The notes under the pieces: generated by a model
What the model saw: only the letters and a program-made list of their open reading frames with translations
Databases searched by the model: none
What the model was told of the DNA's origin: nothing
Position numbers and translations under genes: made by a program
Shown here: piece after piece, positions 9,618-20,180 of the stretch
Position numbering within the stretch: the first letter of the stretch is position 1
Layout of the letters: each line of letters opens with the position of its first letter
Assembly: GCA_006503475.1 (NCBI GenBank)
Contig: RSEH01000105.1
Location: 62,001 to 126,000, forward strand
Reading direction: 5' to 3'
Source: Stentor roeselii
Lineage: Eukaryota > Ciliophora > Heterotrichea > Heterotrichida > Stentoridae
DNA length: 64,000 nucleotides

Positions 9618-10516
9618 TAAGTTATTTAGTTAGTAGAATATATTTCATTATATTTTTATAGATATTGAATATACTAAAAATATTTTTAAATTTTCATCTG
9701 TTTTTTTCGTTTGAGTTATGAAATAGATTCATGAAATTTCTTAATAATTCTGATAAATTTAAACTTTCAAATTCCTTTCTCAACATAAAAATAGCATTCG
9801 AAAAGAAACTTAGCAAGATATTTAAAATAATTTTCAATCTTTGTTTTTGAAATCAAAATTCTATAGAAAACTCAAGAAAAGGAAAATACAAACTAGTCTA
9901 AAATACTTTAAATACATAAATTCAAGCTTAAATCTTGATCTACAAGAACTTAATTTTTTTACTTTAGTAATCTACTTTTCCGCTGTATTCTTCTTCATTA
10001 GTTTTCTTGAAATTATAAAAAATATTCCAATATTCAAAATTTGGAAAATTTTACAAGAGATCAAGTTTCAAGAAATTAAGCATCAAGTATCCAAGACAAT
10101 ATTTACGTTAGGCAGAAGGAAATGTAAACTATCTGAAATATCTAAGAATAATTTGTTTATTTAAGTGACTGAATATAAAAAATTTTGAATAAAATAAACC
10201 ACTCAGTGCTTGTAATAGTTTTGAGCAGGTTAATGCATGAATGTGAACAAAATTATATTATATCTCTTCAATTTTCTTAGAATTTTACACACCTATATAA
10301 TAATTTTTAAATTTAATTCCACTTAATCAGTAAACATCACACAAAATACAATAATAATTTCCTCAAGCCAAAAATTATTTCCGAGTCTACTTAAAGCACT
10401 GCCATACGTTCTGATCTCAAATAGATTCCAAACCTTCTCAAAATTTCCCAACCCACTTTCCAATACTGGTAAATTTCCAATCTCTAAAACTTCTTAATTT
10501 CTCTAAATCATCAATA
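9618..10516. other. AT-rich intergenic region, 0.9 kb
   Basis: Contains a 107-codon open frame at 9841-10164 without any ATG and with composition like the flanks; I do not call it a gene. The last 150 bases before 10517 become A/C-rich (CCAAACC, CCCAACCC), the composition seen upstream of many genes here. Confidence 0.5.
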
Positions 10517-11665
10517 ATGTACACCGTAAAAGAAAGCATATTACCCAGAAGAATTCAAGTCGCTTCTCTTCACACTCTAGATACAGACTTAAAGCGTTTT
10601 CCCTCTTTACACAAGACTCCATCAACAGCCAAGCATCTTCCATCCCTAAAGTCATCATCTCCAAGTCCTTGCCTAAAGCCAACCCTATCCTTAAAAAGAA
10701 CAGTTTCGCCAAAACCGCGATTTTCAATAAAAGACCAAGATTTCCTAAAAGACTCAAAGCTTCCATCACTAGTTCTCTGCAGTAAAGCCTCTCAAAACGT
10801 AGTGAGTCGCTTGGCCTTCAAAACTCGAGCAGGCCAAATGAACGGAAAGCCAAAACTAACAAACCAAGACTCTTTAATAATTCGTCCAAATTTCCGAGGG
10901 ACAAAAGGAAGCTATTTATTCACAGTTCAAGACGGTCACGGTACTTACGGCTTCCAAGTCTCCCAGTTTATCCGAAGCACTTTCCCAGTACTTCTCGAAA
11001 AACACTTGGACTTCAATTTTTCTTCATTTTCAATTGAAAGAAATATCACTAAAGTGATACATAAACTCACTGAAAGTCTTCAAAATTCTGGAATCGAAAT
11101 CGCATTTTCAGGAAGTACTTTAAATTCAGTTCTAATCTTTGGAAACTCTTTAATCTGCTCGAATATCGGAGACTCCAGAGCTATTCTAGGAAGGTTTTCA
11201 GAGGAAGGCTGGGGTTTCTTGTCATTATCATCTGACCATAGTTTGAAAAGATTTGACGAAAGGCAAAGAATTTTGAATTCAAACGGGCGAATTGATTATT
11301 CTTTGAATTCAGAAGGAAAACCAGTGGGTCCTGAAAGAGTTTGGCTTGCTGATGAGAATATTCCGGGTCTGGCGATGACCCGTTCGATTGGCGACTCGAT
11401 TTCGAAGGTGGTTGGAGTGACCTCTGACCCGGAGACCATTGTCAGGAGGCTTAGACCTGAGGACAAGTTTTTAGTCATGGCCTCAGATGGTCTATGGGAA
11501 AAGCTCAGCAACGAGGATGTACTTTCAATAGTTTCCAGCTACTTTGCAGGGAAAAACGTGGAAGAGGCCACCGCGCACCTGGTTAATGAAGCCACTCGAC
11601 GATGGCGTCTTGATGACTACCGAGACGACATCACAGTGATCGTAGTTTTCCTGCAGGTCTTTTAA
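10517..11665 (+). CDS. PP2C-family Ser/Thr phosphatase
   Basis: Encodes 382 residues. The first 95 are basic and Ser/Pro-rich and probably disordered, unlike the acylated N terminus of the PP2C at 4416. The PPM domain then has TNQDS, DGHG (in VQDGHGTYGF), NIGDSRAILG, TRSIGD, ASDGLWEKL and the closing RDDIT, so all metal-binding acidic residues are present. Protein phosphatase activity is therefore expected. It converges with the coatomer zeta gene; stops are 10 bp apart. Target unknown. Confidence 0.9.
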   Translation: MYTVKESILPRRIQVASLHTLDTDLKRFPSLHKTPSTAKHLPSLKSSSPSPCLKPTLSLKRTVSPKPRFSIKDQDFLKDSKLPSLVLCSKASQNVVSRLAFKTRAGQMNGKPKLTNQDSLIIRPNFRGTKGSYLFTVQDGHGTYGFQVSQFIRSTFPVLLEKHLDFNFSSFSIERNITKVIHKLTESLQNSGIEIAFSGSTLNSVLIFGNSLICSNIGDSRAILGRFSEEGWGFLSLSSDHSLKRFDERQRILNSNGRIDYSLNSEGKPVGPERVWLADENIPGLAMTRSIGDSISKVVGVTSDPETIVRRLRPEDKFLVMASDGLWEKLSNEDVLSIVSSYFAGKNVEEATAHLVNEATRRWRLDDYRDDITVIVVFLQVF

Positions 11666-11675
11666 TTAGTAAAGA

Positions 11676-12230
11676 CTATTTACGAGCAGATATCGATTTA
11701 GAAATCGCTTGTTTCGCATTTTGAAGTGCGCGGCCAAATAATGACTCTTTCACACTAGTCTTAGCTGGAGCCACTTCATTCGCTTCTCTCATGAGTACTC
11801 TTTCAGTGGTGGTACTCGCGTCAAAGGCAAGAACAAGGCCTTCTTCGAACATCTCATCAATAGTAAGCAGCAGCAAGTCCATCTCGTCAACGACTCTGCT
11901 TCGCTCGAGCTCCGCCCTGTAGACCATCTCCAAAGACTCCACAAGGGTGTCCAACACAGAAGCCATGAAAATTTCGTTCTCGTCGTTGGACCCGATGATG
12001 TAAAGCGTCAGACTGTTGACCATCTTGAACACCACTGTCCATGACTCTACTAAAACCACCTCATTTTCTCGGTTTTTCAATGAAAATTTGGATATCTTGC
12101 TTTTTAGAAGCTTTTCAAATAGGTCTTGACCCGCCTTGCTTGATAAGTCGCTGCTTACGTTGAAGTACTTTGAGTAGATCTTTGAACCTTCTGAGTCTAG
12201 AACTAGAATTCCTTTGATTTCGCAGTACAT
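11676..12230 (-). CDS. COPZ: Coatomer subunit zeta
   Basis: 184 residues, the usual length. It opens MYCEIKGILVLDSEGSKIYS, the longin-type strand pair of zeta-COP, and keeps SLTLYIIGSNDENEIFMASV and the long helix with DEMDLLLLTIDEMFEEG. Zeta-COP is a small subunit of the COPI coat, paired with gamma-COP on Golgi-to-ER vesicles in the cytosol. The C-terminal 35 residues are more variable, as in other species. Its 5' flank is A/C-rich on the coding strand. Confidence 0.92.
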   Translation of the reverse strand: MYCEIKGILVLDSEGSKIYSKYFNVSSDLSSKAGQDLFEKLLKSKISKFSLKNRENEVVLVESWTVVFKMVNSLTLYIIGSNDENEIFMASVLDTLVESLEMVYRAELERSRVVDEMDLLLLTIDEMFEEGLVLAFDASTTTERVLMREANEVAPAKTSVKESLFGRALQNAKQAISKSISARK

Positions 12231-13281
12231 TTTTATTGGAAATTTTAGGATTTTGGGAAGATTTTGAAGAGGTTTGGATTTGGATTGAGGTTGATTTCGG
12301 ATTTTAAGTCGTTTGGAAGGGTTTTTGGGAAAATGATTTGGAGGGGGTTGAATTGAATTTTCATTAGTTGAGAGATTGAAATTTTTTTCAGTAAAGGCTG
12401 AATTTCTATTCTTAGAACTTATGAGTTTTTTCAGTCTTTAGAGGAAATCGCTGAAGTTATGAGGGTTTTTTCAGGAAAAGTCGTAAAAAATTGAAAGATA
12501 TCTTATTTTTCTCCTCCCGCTCCATTGTGAAATTTCATTTCACTTCAGAAAAATATCTTTTTGTTTATCTTCTATTTCAAGCCATTTCAAGTACTTTAGA
12601 GTAAAATAATTCAGCCAGTATCTAAAAGATTGAGACCTTTTTTTATTAGGTATCTACAACCTTATTAAACTTGAAAGATATTTTTCATATCTTTTTAAAA
12701 TATCTCTGATTTTGTTTTGTTTAAATTTTTCAATATCCAAAATCACTTCACCAAAGTCTTGAGATCATTTTTTCTGATGGAAAAACGCCGGATAAGGGAA
12801 AAAATTACTGCAAGAGGAAAAAAAATTTGAACCATTAAAAAATTAAGCATGTCTGAACGAATTTCAAGAAATTATACAATAATTAATGATAACCTTTCAG
12901 TAAATTTAGTTCTGGGTTAATGGATTAGATTTGGGAGGCTTGAACAATTAATGTTTTAGTTTTAATGAAAAATTTCAATACAAAAGAATTTCAATCCAAA
13001 AAGTCCAGGGACTATTTGTTCAGGATAAGAACTGAAACTTGATTTTTTTAATCTGTGCTTGAAACTTATGTGTGATGATAAATTCCAAGATGAATATGAA
13101 AATTTTGATAAATTAAGACTCTTTTTAATTTAAGAACAAGGAATAGTTTAAAGTAGTATTGAATGATTCTTAAAGAGATAAACTAGTTACTCCTTTATTC
13201 ATGCTTAGTATCATGAATTCAACTAGGAAAACATATAAAGAAAACTATTAAAAACTAAAACCATTTTTACGATCTTCATAC
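12231..13281. other. Intergenic region, 1.05 kb
   Basis: Upstream of coatomer zeta and downstream of the 13282 gene. Contains two short hairpin-forming repeats (12527-12543, 6-bp arms; 12674-12694, 8-bp arms around TTTTC) and several AGATAT/ATATCT words. A 17-codon frame from 12779 is too short to call. No gene recognised. Confidence 0.4.
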
Positions 13282-14133
13282 TTAATAAGGATTATTCGCA
13301 ACTTTATACTTAAGCATGGGTTTCGACTTCTCAAGTAACTTATCCATATTGATTCCTTCTCTAAAGCTATAAATCTGATCATCAGGAGAAATTTGATTAT
13401 ATCCTTTCCTACTAACACTCTGACTTTCTTTCTTCTTCTTAATCTTCGGGTTGGGAGCAGGGGGTCTAATAACCTCATCTCCCTTCCCCTTCTCCTCAGT
13501 AATACAAATTTCAGTAAACAACTCCACACTTTTCCGTCTTTTCACACTTTTACCCAAATCAGGTTTAAAAGTGCATTCTTTCAACAAATTCTTATTTTTT
13601 TCTTCTTTTTCCCTAATCAAATCTTCATTTTTCTTCCTTTCAAAAAACTTCGTTTTTTGAACAATTCCTAATTTCAAAGGATTTTCCTCGCATTTCTTTT
13701 CAACCTTTTCCAAACCTGCCCTAGAGTTAAAAAGAACTTTAACAGAAGAGTGCTCAGGAGGTGGAATCGCATCTCGAGGCCTGAGCGGTTTTTCATCATC
13801 TGGATTTTCAGCTTTTTTATACTTTTCAATGATTTTTAGCACCTGTTGGCGATGTCTGGGCTCGCTGATTTTTCGTGATTTTTGACTGATTTCAGGTTTA
13901 AAAGAGAACTTTTGAAGATCTAGAGACTTCTGCTGTCTTTTTTGCGCTTCTTTAATAGACTGGGCCTTCTGATGTTTTTCATGCAGGGCTTCTTGAATAG
14001 AAAACGACTTCTGACTGTTGTTCCTTCGAGGATTTTTCAACTGGTCAAGAGTGAGTCTCAGTTCTTCGATGCATTCCGGGTCCAGCTCAGAGGGTGAGCC
14101 GTTGATACTGCTAGCTTTTGATTTGCAGCTCAT
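13282..14133 (-). CDS. Basic helical protein, unknown
   Basis: Encodes 283 residues rich in Lys, Glu and Ser, mostly predicted helix. It carries two short motifs of a kind common in ciliate proteins, KFSFKPEIS and ECTFKPDLG, suggesting a degenerate repeat. It ends KYKVANNPY. No catalytic domain. It lies 26 bp downstream of the LRR gene on the same strand. Could be a cytoskeleton-associated protein by resemblance, but this is inference. Confidence 0.65.
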   Translation of the reverse strand: MSCKSKASSINGSPSELDPECIEELRLTLDQLKNPRRNNSQKSFSIQEALHEKHQKAQSIKEAQKRQQKSLDLQKFSFKPEISQKSRKISEPRHRQQVLKIIEKYKKAENPDDEKPLRPRDAIPPPEHSSVKVLFNSRAGLEKVEKKCEENPLKLGIVQKTKFFERKKNEDLIREKEEKNKNLLKECTFKPDLGKSVKRRKSVELFTEICITEEKGKGDEVIRPPAPNPKIKKKKESQSVSRKGYNQISPDDQIYSFREGINMDKLLEKSKPMLKYKVANNPY

Positions 14134-14159
14134 AATAATGGAATTGTTTAAACTGTTAT

Positions 14160-15143
14160 TTAAAGCAAAATTTCTGTTTCAGGAGAACAAAGACTTAAAG
14201 ATTTTCTTCCTTCAGATAAGTCACAGGCAACGAGGCTGAGGGTTTTCAGCTTTACCTTCCCGAGGACGAAGCAGAGGACTTCGAGACTTTTGCAGGTTAT
14301 CATGTTGTGGTCGAGGACGAGGATTTTTAACTTTGAAAGACGGTCAACGAGAGGCTTTAGAACTTCTAGGTTTGAGTCTTCAAGGCCGACTGAACCGAGA
14401 AAGACTTCGAGGATGTCAAAGGGAAGTTTGGAGAGAAGGTTGTCGCTTCCTTGACGCATGAAGAAGTTACTTCCTGCTTTTAAGACTTGAAGGTTTTTTG
14501 AGGTTTCTAGGACTTTTCCTAGGTATTGACTTCCTGTTATTGAAATTTGGTTGTGGCTTACGTCTAGGTACATTAGATGGGGAAGGTGGTGGATTATGTT
14601 GCTTAGCATTCGCATACCGATGTCGCCGATGTTGTTGTCTTTTATGCTTAGAAGCTTTAGTGATCTTAAGTTCACCAGGCCGCCGCAGATTAGAACCATT
14701 CCACTCCCCTCTAATCCCGTTTCATTAAGCACCAAGTTCTCCAGTTTCATGAGTCTTTCCAAGCTACATGCAAGTTTTTCAGCTCCAAAAGCTCCGATTT
14801 TATTACAACTGAGGTCTAAAGTGACAAGTTTATTGAAGTTAGCCAAGTTACTTGTAAAAGATACCCAATTTTCCTGTCCTAAGTTCGAATTCGAAAGGAG
14901 CAAAACCTTGACATGAGTATAATGCTGAAGAACTGTGTCGAAAACCGCTGAGACTTCTTCTCCGAGGTCTTTTTGCGAAAGGTTTATTATTTCAATTGTG
15001 TGTGACTGGTTAGATATCGCCAATTCTGCCAATTTCAAGAGACGAGGACTGATCGAGTCGAGACTTAGACCTTCTGGAATACCTGGCTTGGAAGTAAGGG
15101 TTGATTCTTTTAGTTGATGTTGACAACATTTGCAAGTTCCCAT
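14160..15143 (-). CDS. Leucine-rich-repeat protein with acylation signal
   Basis: Encodes 327 residues. It starts MGTCKCCQHQ: Gly2 with Cys4, Cys6 and Cys7 suits N-myristoylation plus palmitoylation. From about residue 45 there are repeated LRRs of the ribonuclease-inhibitor type (LVTLDLSCNKIGAFGAEKLA, LKLLSIKDNNIGDIG, LMYLDVSHNQISITG). These long LRRs form a curved protein-binding scaffold, as in RanGAP and NLR proteins. No effector domain is fused. Probably a membrane-attached binding protein; the partner is unknown. Confidence 0.8.
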   Translation of the reverse strand: MGTCKCCQHQLKESTLTSKPGIPEGLSLDSISPRLLKLAELAISNQSHTIEIINLSQKDLGEEVSAVFDTVLQHYTHVKVLLLSNSNLGQENWVSFTSNLANFNKLVTLDLSCNKIGAFGAEKLACSLERLMKLENLVLNETGLEGSGMVLICGGLVNLRSLKLLSIKDNNIGDIGMRMLSNIIHHLPHLMYLDVSHNQISITGSQYLGKVLETSKNLQVLKAGSNFFMRQGSDNLLSKLPFDILEVFLGSVGLEDSNLEVLKPLVDRLSKLKILVLDHNMITCKSLEVLCFVLGKVKLKTLSLVACDLSEGRKSLSLCSPETEILL

Positions 15144-15380
15144 TTTTGGTTTATTTAGAGGTTTATTTAATGAAAGGTGGGAGTGGTTGGATATTATTTA
15201 AGTTTAAGGATTTATTTTAAGAATTATTTGGAATGAATAAAGGTTTAATTTATTTAAAGTTCTTTCGAGGTAAAAAGATGCGGTTTTAGAATATTTGATG
15301 TCTATAAAGGAATTGATGAATTATTTTATTAGTAAGGAATGGTTATCTGTGAAATAATAATAAAAACTAAAATAGTTTAT

Positions 15381-18300
15381 TTATGAATCCAATGGCTTAG
15401 TTAATGACGAATTGTATCTTGATGGTCTTCTTTTATATTTATTTTGAAGGATTTCATCAACTGTATATGCTATTTTAGGATAATTCTTAAAGAAATAATC
15501 AAGAGATACCTGTTTATTATCCGCCATAAGTTTATGAATATCATCAGCGCACTTTTCGATATTTCCCCCTTGCTCAATATTTTTAAACATCATTAAAACC
15601 TGATAATTTCCTTCATGGATGACTTTAAGCCAGTCTTCAATATTTTTATCTTTATCTGGATGAAATCGAATTGTCTGCTCATAAAACTCAAAAATAGATT
15701 CTCCTGTAGCAAAAAACAATTCCATTAAAAACAACTTAATCGCCTTTAAACGAGTATCATTTTCATTGAAAAATTCGCCCATATTTGAGGTTATCGTATG
15801 AATAGCTTCATGTAAAGAAAGAAGAGCTAAACAAGGATCAAATATTAAATTCTCCAAAATTAAAGAATATCGACATATGCACTTTGTAACAACTCCATTG
15901 AATTCAATATCATCTTCAAGAGTAAGTAATTGAAAAAGTAACTTAATCACCATGTTCGGGTCTGTTTTAGAGAATAAAGTCTTAAGCACCTCGATGATTT
16001 CACCACTTGCTATACTAAAAACATCAGAATTTATCCTGATATTTATAAAAAAAACAAAAATTTCTTTATATTGACTGTACCGAAGATCAGTCAAAATATT
16101 AGATTTTAAAAAGAGGTCGTTGATAACACATAATGTGTCATTTATTTCTTTAGGATTCAGAAGTTTAAATTTAAAATCAATATCATTTATCTCCTTGATA
16201 TTAAATAAATTGTTTAAAAATTGTAAAAGAGCCTCAACCAATTCATCTCTTTGTGTATCAGAAAAATCTTTTATATCTTGAAAAGACTGTGAAAGATAAT
16301 TTTTTAACAATTTAATACCTTCAAAACATTCTTGAATATTTTTTTGTTTTAATAGCGAGATTATTATCAGAACAAGATTATGAAAAGATGAAGGATTATC
16401 TGAAATTTCTTGTTTTAAAACTGGCACCTGATTAACTTTATTATCTTTTTTCACTATTTGTTGCAATTTTAACATCAATGCTTTTTCAATATTATCCATC
16501 ACAAGGTTCCCTTGTTTTCGATAAATAACACTCAACAAGTCAAAAGCCTCATCAGCTACTTTCCCTTCTTTAGCCTTGGTTAAATTTTCAAGAAATTTAA
16601 CAACTTTCAAGCTAACATCATTTTCACAATTATTATAAATCTCTTTAAGTAAATTCAAAGTTTCGAATTTCAGCGTATTTTTCGCATTGAGTCCAATGAT
16701 AAGTGAATTATATGCTTTTTCCCCATGATAAATCGAAAAAACATTTAACAAAGTGCTTCTGCAGTAGCAAGCACTTGCAGACTCAACACTTTTAACAGCC
16801 AAAGCAGGAATAACAATATCAAGCTCGCCATCAGGAGGCTTCAAACTCATTTTTTTATAATAACTCAAAATAATTTCAATACAATTAACCGCCACAGAAA
16901 CCGACGTAGGATTATTTTGGTAAAGTTCAATCAGCACCCACTTAAGAACAATATCAAAAGTATCACTAAAGTTCTGATTTTCAATCATTCCCTCAAAAGC
17001 CGTATTCACACTTTTCTTGAAAGACACTTCCTGGTTATAAAGCAACTCGAAAAGTTCAGGACTACTACAAATTTTCAATTCATTTTTCACAAATTCAGCA
17101 GTTTTTTCAGGGATTTTTACCCAATCCTGAACATCCACCCTTGATTTTTTATTCGGAATGAAAAAGGAGTACTTCGGGCTGTACTTCGAGGCAACTTTGA
17201 TGCAATGTGCACCGACTCTGACAGGTCCTCGATATTTATCAAGAATTGGTTTTAAACTTTGAAGAACAGCAGGTTTCATGCATTCCAAATGATGCTGGAC
17301 CGGGTCGAATCCAGTGATTTCAACGATTTCTCCGAAGACTACTTCAGCCTGGTTCCGGACACTGATGGTCCTGTCTTGTAAACAAAGTAAAATGTTAGGA
17401 ATCATTGATTTTATGTCGCATTTTGAGAGAAAAGACTTGTTTTTCACGATGTAGTTTAAAATTTCTGTTCTTGATTCTAATGAGTCCCATTTCAAAGGCT
17501 CGATAAGGGCGTTTAGGATTTTTTCTTGTCCTACTTTCGATGCCCAGATATCGATGCTGTCTTTTGCGGTGGTTCTGATGTTTGAGGTCTTGTCTTTGAA
17601 TAGGAAAATTATGGAGTTGATGACTGGACGATAGAAACCTGAACATTCTTCGTCTAGTGCCAGGGCGAGCTTGTCGAGGACTTCTAATGTTAACCTCACG
17701 CTTATCTTGTTGGAATCGCTTAGGCTTGCTTTTAGGATACGAATTAGGTCTGATAAACCTGCAGAGCTTAGCTTTTTAGGAATTATTTGATTTAGGGATT
17801 CTAAGGCTTTTTTCTTTAGTTGCCAGTCTTTGCTTTCGAGTTGGGATAAGAGATCGGATGTGATTTGGGATGAAATGTTTTGCTTTTTTATTAGTGAGCC
17901 TGGGTTCTGCTTAATAACAACTCTCATTTTCCTGATTTCCGGAACAGTATCAGCTTCCACATTCAAAAACTCATCTTTTAACAACCTAAGAGTACTCTCT
18001 TTCAAGTCATCAATCATCTCATAAACCGAGCACCCAATTTTGCTATAAATCCTTTTAAAAAGCCCATAAGCCGATTTTTTAACCGAAGGATTAGTATGTT
18101 GAACACAGCTTTTTGCATAATCAACAAGTAATTTCTTATCAAAAAGGTTAAAATTGAACTCTTTCACACTCAAAGCTAACAACTCACAAGATTCAGTCAA
18201 AACTTTAAGTTTCGGAGACTCTTTCACATATAAAGAAAATTTCAAAACCATTTCATTCGGTCCAAGAAATTCAGAGACATTCATGAGACAATTTTTTAGC

Positions 18301-20180
18301 AGTTCAGAAGATTTGGCCTCAGCCAACTTTTCAAGACATTGATTTGAAAAAAGCTTCTGAACCAAATCAGCTGGAATTACAGTTTTTTGGTAAACGGTTA
18401 ACAAACATTCAAGTCCTGCTTTAATTAAATTCAGGTTATTTTCTTTAAAAGCTGAAAGAGTTTCAAAGACATTTTCATGTATTTCAATTAAATTTTCAGT
18501 CCCTTCGGAGTCTTCAGCTTTAGTTTTTAGTTCTTTCAGGCCGATTTCTCTGACTTTCCAGTTTTTATCTTTGAGTTTAGCAGTGATTCCAGAGTCAAGA
18601 CTTTTAAATGTTTTATATTCTAGATTTTTTTCAATGTTTTCTTCTTTTTCACAGTTTTTTTTTTCGTGAAGTTCTTTTTTCCTCTGAAGAGGTCGGTCAA
18701 GGTCCATAGTCGTTTCAAAATTTTTAACTTTGACCTCAACATTCAAATTTTCCTTATTCTGCCCAGCACTTGTCAACTGATTTCTAATAAAATTGACTTT
18801 TTTTTTCTTAACCTCTGGAAGTTCGCTTAACAAGCTCAAAAGTTCCAAAAATTCATTTACAAAAACAGCTAAAACATTAAAACAAGCTTCTCTAACAGTA
18901 TCATTGCTATCATCACTGATAATAATAAGTAACATAAAAAGCTCTCTAATTCCTTCTTTACTCGCTTTTCGAAAGACTTTATTTATAAAAGTCAAAGTCT
19001 GAAGTTTCACCGGAATCGTCTTGTCATTCAAGCTCGATTCCAACATTGGCAAAAGCTGGTCAAGTGAAACCGCAAATAAAAAATTTTCTAATGCGAGATG
19101 AGTTTCTTGAATGATTATTTTATTCTTATCTCGAAATTTCAAGAATAAAACAGGAGCCATCATTTTAGCGAAACTTTCAAAAAAACGCTTTTGGCCTTTG
19201 GCCAAAAGTCCTAATAGTTTAATGCTTTGACTTACCACGTGAATATTGCTGTCGTTTAATAGACGTTTGCACATCGCTACTAAATATGAGGCACTTTTTT
19301 CTGATAGTTTTGGATAATCTGCTGCTGTGTTTAACTCTTCTAACGCTTGCTTCTTTTCAGTCCATTTCTCAAGTGATAGAACGGTTTCTGTCCATTTTTC
19401 GTTGAATTTCTGGAAAATGTCACGAGATTCTAACATTTCTGAACAGTCAATTCCCGTTGATGGAAGGACTTCTATTGTTGTGAAAAGCTTTCGGAGTTCT
19501 TCTTGTTGAGGCTTTTTTAACTTTGAGAGAAATGGCTCGATACCTGATTGGATCTGCTTGTAGAGCTCTTTGAACCAGTTTAGAGATTCTGATCGGATTT
19601 GTGGGTTTGTGTGTTCGGATGTCTTGGCCATCTGTGAGGTAACCAAGTTCAAATCAAGCACCTTAAAACTAAGATTTTCCAAAACAACAGTAAAAGAAAC
19701 AATCGCAGCTGAAACCATCTTAGGAGTTTTATGATCCAAGTACTTAATCAGCACTCCAGTGACCTGTGCCCTATCAAGTTTAAAAAGTCCAGTCACCAAA
19801 GCTTTAGCTGAGTCTTTAGCCGATTGTTTCGAACCTGAAATGTTTTTTTCAATCAAAATTTTAAGAATCCCGCCAAGATATGGACTGACCAGATTTGGCT
19901 CATTCTTTAGAAAAAGACTCAAAATTTCTAAAGATTTTTCTTGGGGATTCGGATTCGAGTCGCTCAGCAGCTTCAGCAACTTCGACTCGTGAGATGAGTA
20001 ACTTTTTATTGACCCTAGTTCATGAATTAGCTCTGAATAGGCTGTTGACCGAGTTTTCCAGTTTTTTGAATTTATTCTTGATTCTAAGGGACCTGTTTCT
20101 TCGATCTCTGAGTGTTGATCGATTTGCTCGTCGGAAAAACCGTAGCATCCTTTGGACTGGATTGGTAAATCTTCAGACAT
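15381..20180 (-). CDS. XMAP215/ch-TOG family microtubule polymerase
   Basis: An uninterrupted frame of 1,599 residues. At least four TOG arrays are visible from their Trp-bearing first helices: NSKNWKTRSTAYSEL (near 40), LSLEKWTEKKQALEEL (near 265), KDKNWKVREIGLKEL (about 535) and ESKDWQLKKKALESL (about 790), each followed by HEAT-like helices. The overall plan (N-terminal TOGs, long helical C terminus) is that of XMAP215/CKAP5/MOR1, which bind tubulin and speed growth at microtubule plus ends. Heterotrichs rely on large cortical microtubule bundles, so a role there is plausible but inferred. The linker at about 480-520 is basic, as expected for lattice binding. Confidence 0.88.
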   Translation of the reverse strand: MSEDLPIQSKGCYGFSDEQIDQHSEIEETGPLESRINSKNWKTRSTAYSELIHELGSIKSYSSHESKLLKLLSDSNPNPQEKSLEILSLFLKNEPNLVSPYLGGILKILIEKNISGSKQSAKDSAKALVTGLFKLDRAQVTGVLIKYLDHKTPKMVSAAIVSFTVVLENLSFKVLDLNLVTSQMAKTSEHTNPQIRSESLNWFKELYKQIQSGIEPFLSKLKKPQQEELRKLFTTIEVLPSTGIDCSEMLESRDIFQKFNEKWTETVLSLEKWTEKKQALEELNTAADYPKLSEKSASYLVAMCKRLLNDSNIHVVSQSIKLLGLLAKGQKRFFESFAKMMAPVLFLKFRDKNKIIIQETHLALENFLFAVSLDQLLPMLESSLNDKTIPVKLQTLTFINKVFRKASKEGIRELFMLLIIISDDSNDTVREACFNVLAVFVNEFLELLSLLSELPEVKKKKVNFIRNQLTSAGQNKENLNVEVKVKNFETTMDLDRPLQRKKELHEKKNCEKEENIEKNLEYKTFKSLDSGITAKLKDKNWKVREIGLKELKTKAEDSEGTENLIEIHENVFETLSAFKENNLNLIKAGLECLLTVYQKTVIPADLVQKLFSNQCLEKLAEAKSSELLKNCLMNVSEFLGPNEMVLKFSLYVKESPKLKVLTESCELLALSVKEFNFNLFDKKLLVDYAKSCVQHTNPSVKKSAYGLFKRIYSKIGCSVYEMIDDLKESTLRLLKDEFLNVEADTVPEIRKMRVVIKQNPGSLIKKQNISSQITSDLLSQLESKDWQLKKKALESLNQIIPKKLSSAGLSDLIRILKASLSDSNKISVRLTLEVLDKLALALDEECSGFYRPVINSIIFLFKDKTSNIRTTAKDSIDIWASKVGQEKILNALIEPLKWDSLESRTEILNYIVKNKSFLSKCDIKSMIPNILLCLQDRTISVRNQAEVVFGEIVEITGFDPVQHHLECMKPAVLQSLKPILDKYRGPVRVGAHCIKVASKYSPKYSFFIPNKKSRVDVQDWVKIPEKTAEFVKNELKICSSPELFELLYNQEVSFKKSVNTAFEGMIENQNFSDTFDIVLKWVLIELYQNNPTSVSVAVNCIEIILSYYKKMSLKPPDGELDIVIPALAVKSVESASACYCRSTLLNVFSIYHGEKAYNSLIIGLNAKNTLKFETLNLLKEIYNNCENDVSLKVVKFLENLTKAKEGKVADEAFDLLSVIYRKQGNLVMDNIEKALMLKLQQIVKKDNKVNQVPVLKQEISDNPSSFHNLVLIIISLLKQKNIQECFEGIKLLKNYLSQSFQDIKDFSDTQRDELVEALLQFLNNLFNIKEINDIDFKFKLLNPKEINDTLCVINDLFLKSNILTDLRYSQYKEIFVFFINIRINSDVFSIASGEIIEVLKTLFSKTDPNMVIKLLFQLLTLEDDIEFNGVVTKCICRYSLILENLIFDPCLALLSLHEAIHTITSNMGEFFNENDTRLKAIKLFLMELFFATGESIFEFYEQTIRFHPDKDKNIEDWLKVIHEGNYQVLMMFKNIEQGGNIEKCADDIHKLMADNKQVSLDYFFKNYPKIAYTVDEILQNKYKRRPSRYNSSLTKPLDS

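Noticed and set aside
9841-10164. 107-codon open frame in the AT-rich island
   Set aside because: It has no ATG anywhere, begins at a TTG, and its composition equals the non-coding flanks. No intron could be found that gives it a start.
12527-12694. Two short hairpins as possible RNA elements or terminators
   Set aside because: Arms of 6-8 bp in AT-rich DNA occur by chance; there is no supporting conservation or position relative to a gene end.
12779-12832. A 17-codon basic frame, considered as ribosomal protein eL41
   Set aside because: eL41 is about 25 residues with a WRKKRMRRL core; this sequence does not match and is too short to support.
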